A stretch of 64,000 bases of DNA from Shouchella shacheensis (GTDB lineage: Bacteria > Bacillota > Bacilli > Bacillales > Bacillaceae_D), in NCBI RefSeq assembly GCF_001484965.1, contig NZ_LLYY01000011.1, positions 1 to 64,000 on the forward strand, in the 5' to 3' direction. The notes under the pieces were generated by a model that saw only the letters and a list, made by a program, of their open reading frames with translations, searched no databases and was not told the origin of the DNA. Positions within the stretch are counted from its first letter, which is position 1. Each line of letters opens with the position of its first letter. A program made the translations under genes and the position numbers. Positions 60,244-64,000 of the stretch are shown piece by piece.

Positions 60244-60888
60244 ATGAACATACTTGTCGTAGGTGCAAACGGAAAGATCGGCAAACAGGTCGTCCGTAAG
60301 ATTCAAGATACAGGCAATGATACAGCTGTAGCGATGGTACGCAAAGAAGAACAACTCGGTCCATTCAAAGAGATGGGTGCAAAGACAGCGCTCGTTGATT
60401 TAGAAGGAAGCATAGACGACCTTGCCTCCGCGTGTAAAGATGTGGATGCCGTCGTTTTCACAGCTGGATCTGGCGGTCATACAGGTGCTGATAAAACGAT
60501 GCTGATTGATCTGGATGCGGCGATTAAAACGATGAAGGCGGCGAAGCAAGAAGGTGTAAAGCGTTTCGTCATTGTCAGTGCCATCGGTGTTCATCACCGC
60601 GAAAAGTGGATGGATAAGGCTAAATATTATAGTGCCGCTAAGCACTACGCAGATGAATGGTTGAAGAGCAGTGGGCTTGACTATACAATTATTCGTCCCG
60701 GTGGTCTCACGAATGAGGACGGAACAGGGCTCGTGCAGGCAGCGGTTGACCTTGAGCGAGGCGAGATCCCACGTGAAGACGTGGCAACGACCATCCTGGC
60801 AGCTCTTAGTGACAACAGCACCATTGGCAAATCTTTTGATCTAACGAGTGGGAAAACACCAATAGCAGAAGCGATAAAGCAAGTGTAG
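60244..60888 (+). CDS. NAD(P)H-binding SDR protein (YhfK-like)
   Basis: A 214-residue atypical short-chain dehydrogenase with the N-terminal cofactor loop VGANGKIGKQVV, then AVVFTAGSGGHTGADKT, the VSAIGVHH segment and YAAKHYADEWLKSSGLDYTI-like sequence (here YYSAAKHYADEW). Length and pattern match B. subtilis YhfK. The substrate is unknown. The ATG follows AAAAGGGTGTG. Confidence 0.87.
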   Translation: MNILVVGANGKIGKQVVRKIQDTGNDTAVAMVRKEEQLGPFKEMGAKTALVDLEGSIDDLASACKDVDAVVFTAGSGGHTGADKTMLIDLDAAIKTMKAAKQEGVKRFVIVSAIGVHHREKWMDKAKYYSAAKHYADEWLKSSGLDYTIIRPGGLTNEDGTGLVQAAVDLERGEIPREDVATTILAALSDNSTIGKSFDLTSGKTPIAEAIKQV

Positions 60889-60905
60889 GTTGTTTTAAAA
60901 CCGCG

Positions 60906-60944
60906 GTCGGGTCAACTTTGGTGGCCCGGCTCTTTTTATTTTAG
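60906..60944 (+). terminator. Terminator after the YhfK-like gene
   Basis: GTCGGGTCA pairs with TGGCCCGGC (two wobble pairs), followed by TCTTTTTATTTT. Confidence 0.75.
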
Positions 60945-61065
60945 TACTTAAGGAGAAACATAGTGGAACCTCTGGAGCTGGTCTCCCTCCCCTGTGTTTA
61001 GCAAGTGAAAATTCTATGTGCATTGATGAACCTTTCTGAGGAGCTGTATTTCTGAAGTGGAGGTA

Positions 61066-61094
61066 TTGAACCCACCATTAGCCGGTTGTATAAT
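61066..61094 (+). promoter_or_regulatory. Promoter upstream of the YtkA-like lipoprotein gene
   Basis: TTGAAC and TATAAT with a 17-base spacer. It lies about 95 bp before the start codon. The remaining intergenic sequence (60945-61065) shows nothing I can assign. Confidence 0.7.
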
Positions 61095-61190
61095 CGGGGT
61101 ATATATGTTTACTTAAGGTTGTATATTAAGCACCTAGTTCGAACCTTTTTATAATTCGGAGTTGTAATCATAAGAAAGAAGGAAATAGCT

Positions 61191-61640
61191 ATGAGAAATT
61201 GGAAGTTCCTTGCTGCCATGATGGCAGGGGGAAGCTTGCTCGGGGCTTGTGAAGCGGAGGAAGAGCCTAATCAAGTCACACCAGAAGTCATTGAGGTGGA
61301 GCTCTTGCTTACAGAAAACCAGCCGGTCGGAGAGGAAATTACACTTCAGGCAGGGGTCACACAAGACGAAGAGATGGTCAAAGATGCACGGGAAGTAGAG
61401 TTTGAAGTATGGCAAGGAGAGGATCGAGAAAACGGGGAGCTTGTTCCTGGTGTTCACCGGCGGGACGGCATTTACGAAGCGCCCTATACCTTTGAGGAAG
61501 ATGGCGTTTATCGCGTCCAGGCTCATGTGACCGCTCGCGATATGCATATGATGCCTGTGATAAGTGTAGCAGCAGGGGACGCTGAAATCACAGAGGACGA
61601 TGAGGAGGTCGAGGAAGGCACCCACCACAATCATGACTGA
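61191..61640 (+). CDS. YtkA-like domain lipoprotein
   Basis: A 149-residue exported protein with a lipobox SLLGAC (Cys20) and a YtkA/FixH-like beta domain (about 35-130; VEFEVWQGEDRENGELV, YEAPYTFEEDGVYRVQAHVTA) followed by Met/His-rich ARDMHMMP. An acidic tail ends in HHNHD, which could bind metal. YtkA-like domains are linked to copper handling; a CopC gene lies on the other side of the repeat. AAGAAGGAAA precedes the ATG. Confidence 0.82.
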   Translation: MRNWKFLAAMMAGGSLLGACEAEEEPNQVTPEVIEVELLLTENQPVGEEITLQAGVTQDEEMVKDAREVEFEVWQGEDRENGELVPGVHRRDGIYEAPYTFEEDGVYRVQAHVTARDMHMMPVISVAAGDAEITEDDEEVEEGTHHNHD

Positions 61641-61643
61641 ACG

Positions 61644-61764
61644 AAAAGCGGAGGCGGGTTGGTCAGGAGTGAGAAGTTTGGAGCCCCGATAAAAGAAATC
61701 CCGGTCACGGGTTTCGTTATCGGGTGAAAAATCTCGAAGCTCCTACCACCGGAGCTAGACAAAA
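61644..61764 (+). repeat. Hairpin repeat, type A (copy 8), strongly covarying
   Basis: It starts AAAAGCGGAGGCGGGTTGGT and ends ACCACCGGAGCTAGAC. CCCGATAA pairs with TTATCGGG where copy 1 has CCTGAC with GTCAGG, and AGGAG pairs with CTCCT where copy 1 has AGAAGC with GCTTCT. It begins 4 bp after the YtkA-like stop codon. Confidence 0.82.
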
Positions 61765-61794
61765 AAGCACCTTGGCGTCGTTCCAAGGTGCTTT
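61761..61794. terminator. Bidirectional terminator between YtkA-like and CopC genes
   Basis: AGCACCTTGG pairs with CCAAGGTGCT around a 7-base loop, with A6 on the left and TTT on the right. Confidence 0.8.
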
Positions 61795-61803
61795 GCTGAT
61801 TCC

Positions 61804-62376
61804 TTATTTACGCTTTTTGGCATAGGCAACCAGAACAGCAATAAAAGCGATCGCGGCAATAATGGAGATCCAAAGCATGGCGGAGCCTGATTCGTTCTCC
61901 TCGGTTTGCTCGGTTTCGACAGCCCCCGTTTGCTCATCGCTGGCTTCCTCTTGCTGTTCTTCAGTAGCGGCTTCTGATTCCGCTTCTGCTTCATCTTCAG
62001 GCGTTGCTCCTTCGTCTTCAGCTGCATCTACCGAGAATGTGAAATCTCCTTCAACCGTATGGGTGTCAGCACTAATTTGGTGCCAGGAAACCGTGTACTC
62101 TCCGTTTTCAAGGGGTTCCTCAAGTGTTGCCGTGATTTCAGGGCTTTCAACTTCGATGTCGCGCACACTTATCGTCTCGCCATTTTCACCCGTAACTTCC
62201 ACATTTCCTTCCTCAATGCCGCCATCGAATGTAATACTAATCTCATTCACTGGCTCTTGCATAACTTCCCCATCACCAGGCGTGGAAGATTCGTAATGGG
62301 AGTGAGCGAATGCTTTCCCTGGAAGTGCGAACATCAGAATAAAAATTGCTAGAATTGGTGTAAATCGTTTCAACAT
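61804..62376 (-). CDS. CopC-domain copper-binding membrane protein
   Basis: A 190-residue protein with a signal peptide cleaved before AHSHYESSTPGDGE, leaving an N-terminal His typical of CopC copper ligation, and a second His in ADTHTVEGDFTF. The CopC beta barrel (about 25-118) is followed by a long acidic Glu/Ala linker and a C-terminal membrane anchor (about 165-185). AATGGAGGG precedes the ATG on the minus strand. It is convergent with the YtkA-like gene; fusion or pairing of these two domains is common in copper handling. Confidence 0.88.
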   Translation of the reverse strand: MLKRFTPILAIFILMFALPGKAFAHSHYESSTPGDGEVMQEPVNEISITFDGGIEEGNVEVTGENGETISVRDIEVESPEITATLEEPLENGEYTVSWHQISADTHTVEGDFTFSVDAAEDEGATPEDEAEAESEAATEEQQEEASDEQTGAVETEQTEENESGSAMLWISIIAAIAFIAVLVAYAKKRK

Positions 62377-62468
62377 TATCCCTCCATTTAAAATGTAAGT
62401 TGCCTACAAATAAGTATAACGAAAAAATCAGAAGTATTCATGGGAAAAGGCGTTTGTTTGTATTATTG

Positions 62469-63827
62469 TCACGAATGCTGCTTTGATAGACGCCGGTCGA
62501 TAACTCGAAGTCGAAGGGCAAAGCCAATCGAGGCACATGTGAGCCCTATGATGATGCCAATCCAAAACCCAAACGGTCCCCATTCGGTGAAACGTGCCAA
62601 AAGCCAACCGGAGGGAATGCCAATGATCCAGTACGAAACAAAGGCGATGAAAAAGGGAAGTGTAACATCTTTATACCCCCGAAGCACCCCCTGTAGGGCA
62701 GCTTGAGCGGCATCGGAAAACTGGTAGAAAATCGCAAACACAATAAATTGAACGATTAGGGCAATGACGTCCGGATTTTCGGAGTAAAGCAGTGCCACTT
62801 GGTCCCTGGTAAAGAATACAAAAACGCAGATGACAACAGAAAAAAACAGCGCTCCCCCTACGCCATAGCGGGCGTATTGCTTGGCATCCTTGAATCGACC
62901 TGCACCAACCTCGTAAGCAACAAAAATCGTCAGTGCAAGCGAAATGCTAAGTGGAATCATGAAAAGAAGCGAAGCAAAGTTAATCGCTGCCTGATGGGCC
63001 GCCACAATGACCGTAGAAAACATCGCCCCCATGAACAGCGTGACAACAGAGAAAATACTCGCCTCAAAGAAAATCGATAACCCAATCGGGAGCCCAATCG
63101 AAAGCTGTTCCTCCCACTTCTTCCAAGACGGTTTCACCCAGGAGGTGAACAGTGCGTAAGGGCGAATGGTTTTGATCTTAAAGGTCATTACGACACTGGC
63201 AATGAAAATGATCCAGTAAGTGAGCGCCGTCGTGTAACCGGCGCCAACGCCGCCAAGTCTGGGAAAGCCAAACTTTCCAAAGATCAATAAGTAGTTGAAG
63301 AGGACATTAATGGGCAGGGCAATGATGACGATAAGCATCGCCACACGCGTGTAGCCATGAGCGTCAAAAAAGTAGCGAAGGACGCTCGCTGCAAAGAAGG
63401 CAACAATGCCAAGAGATAGGCCAATTAAATAGTGCTTTGCTATAGTATGGACATTTTCTTGCAATCCCATAATCGTTAACAGCGGTTCAACAAGAAAAAT
63501 CCCTGCAAGAACAATAAGAAGGGAAAGGGCTACAGCTAAATAGACGGTTTGCATAACAAAATGAGTGATATCCTCTTTATTGTTCCGCTTCCCGAGCATT
63601 TGTCCGACGATCGGCGTAACGGTCAATACTCCAGCAATCCCTGTCATAACAGGCATCCATAGGCTAGAACCGACCGCAACACCAGCAAGGTCGTCCGTTC
63701 CTGCACGCCCGGACATCATCGTGTCAACGACATTCATGGCATTGTAGCCAATCTGTGTAACAAGAATCGGCCAGAGAACGGCAAGCATGAGCTTGAGTTT
63801 TTCTTTTCGTGTTTCCGTAGGATACAT
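62469..63827 (-). CDS. MATE family efflux transporter
   Basis: A 452-residue multidrug and toxin extrusion protein with 12 helices in two repeats. Typical segments are LAVLWPILVTQIGYNAMNVVDTMM near the N-terminus, LAGVAVGSSLWMP, GIAGVLTVTPIVGQMLGK and, in the second half, HQAAINFASLLFMIPLSISLA. ATG 63827 follows AGGAGGA on the minus strand; the frame runs further but without a start site. NorM/YeeO-like sodium or proton-driven export is the family role. Confidence 0.92.
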   Translation of the reverse strand: MYPTETRKEKLKLMLAVLWPILVTQIGYNAMNVVDTMMSGRAGTDDLAGVAVGSSLWMPVMTGIAGVLTVTPIVGQMLGKRNNKEDITHFVMQTVYLAVALSLLIVLAGIFLVEPLLTIMGLQENVHTIAKHYLIGLSLGIVAFFAASVLRYFFDAHGYTRVAMLIVIIALPINVLFNYLLIFGKFGFPRLGGVGAGYTTALTYWIIFIASVVMTFKIKTIRPYALFTSWVKPSWKKWEEQLSIGLPIGLSIFFEASIFSVVTLFMGAMFSTVIVAAHQAAINFASLLFMIPLSISLALTIFVAYEVGAGRFKDAKQYARYGVGGALFFSVVICVFVFFTRDQVALLYSENPDVIALIVQFIVFAIFYQFSDAAQAALQGVLRGYKDVTLPFFIAFVSYWIIGIPSGWLLARFTEWGPFGFWIGIIIGLTCASIGFALRLRVIDRRLSKQHS

Positions 63828-63913
63828 AACAAGTCCTCCTCTCTGTTCACTGGATAGCCATGAAGAAAACGCACAAGCTAACCGTACCATCACTAGACAA
63901 GGGAGGACACCTG

Positions 63914-64000
63914 ATGCCAAAAATAGTGAATTTTCTTCTGCTTCTCCTCGTTTTGAGCGTTCTTAGTATAGCTGTTTTTCGAGAGTCTGGCAATCAAGCA
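63914..64000 (+). CDS. Partial gene running off the window, exported protein
   Basis: ATG 63914 after GGGAGG starts a frame MPKIVNFLLLLLVLSVLS with a strong N-terminal hydrophobic segment (signal peptide or anchor), then FRESGNQA at the edge. It is divergent from the MATE gene. Too little is present for a family call. Confidence 0.6.
   Translation, partial: MPKIVNFLLLLLVLSVLSIAVFRESGNQA

Overview
The window reads as a chromosomal segment of a spore-forming Bacillaceae bacterium, plausibly from the alkaliphilic or halotolerant relatives of Bacillus. The reasons are the argR-recN-spoIVB-spo0A order, a bkd operon under a sigma-54 activator with the DUF2627 (YqzF-like) gene beside it, a YqiW-type bacilliredoxin after bkdB, and strong Gram-positive Shine-Dalgarno sites throughout. 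No phage, IS element, rRNA operon or CRISPR array was seen. Two tRNA genes, Arg(CCG) and Val(GAC), are present.

Layout. 0-7.7 kb: argR, recN, spoIVB and spo0A, then a three-gene overlapping cassette (SteA-like, GT2 glycosyltransferase, MraY/WecA-like transferase). 7.7-16.6 kb: DUF2627 gene, bkdR, a sigma-54 promoter, then bcd-lpdV-bkdAA-bkdAB-bkdB without ptb or buk. 16.7-29.1 kb: housekeeping genes (frameshifted hemZ, bacilliredoxin, HAD phosphatases, copZ, an SOS-type WYL/dinB pair, a frameshifted DUF1906 surface protein) and a divergent YfcC transporter/M20 hydrolase pair with candidate ARG boxes. 29.3-37.5 kb: a catabolic run starting at a promoter overlapped by a palindrome, with a truncated carboxylase, enoyl-CoA hydratase, quinone reductase, a second 2-oxoacid dehydrogenase E1a/E1b/E2 set, a permease and a lactate-monooxygenase-like flavoprotein. 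37.6-42.0 kb: a LuxR-type regulator divergent from an R2lox oxidase, aldehyde dehydrogenase and Fe-alcohol dehydrogenase cassette. 42.9-55.7 kb: a PAS/AAA+ sigma-54 activator, a near-consensus sigma-54 promoter, and an acyl-CoA ligase, branched-chain-type ABC importer, thioesterase, acyl-CoA dehydrogenase, SDR and two MaoC-like genes, followed by a thiolase. 56-64 kb: MFS pump, membrane proteins, M20 peptidase, YhfK-like reductase, YtkA-like and CopC-like copper-related proteins, and a MATE exporter.

The most interesting content is of two kinds. First, at least eleven copies of an intergenic hairpin repeat (about 120 bp, two subtypes A and B sharing terminal motifs) are scattered in both orientations, mostly just 3' of genes. 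Their stems are kept by compensatory base changes, and shortened forms keep one stem. Second, the R2lox-ALDH-ADH cassette sits next to a sigma-54-controlled import and beta-oxidation operon. Together they could form a path from a hydrophobic substrate to alcohol, aldehyde, acid, acyl-CoA and chain shortening. This joint pathway is inference.

Two clear frameshifts (hemZ and the DUF1906 gene) lie at runs of five G/C, so raw-read checking is needed before either is called a true pseudogene.
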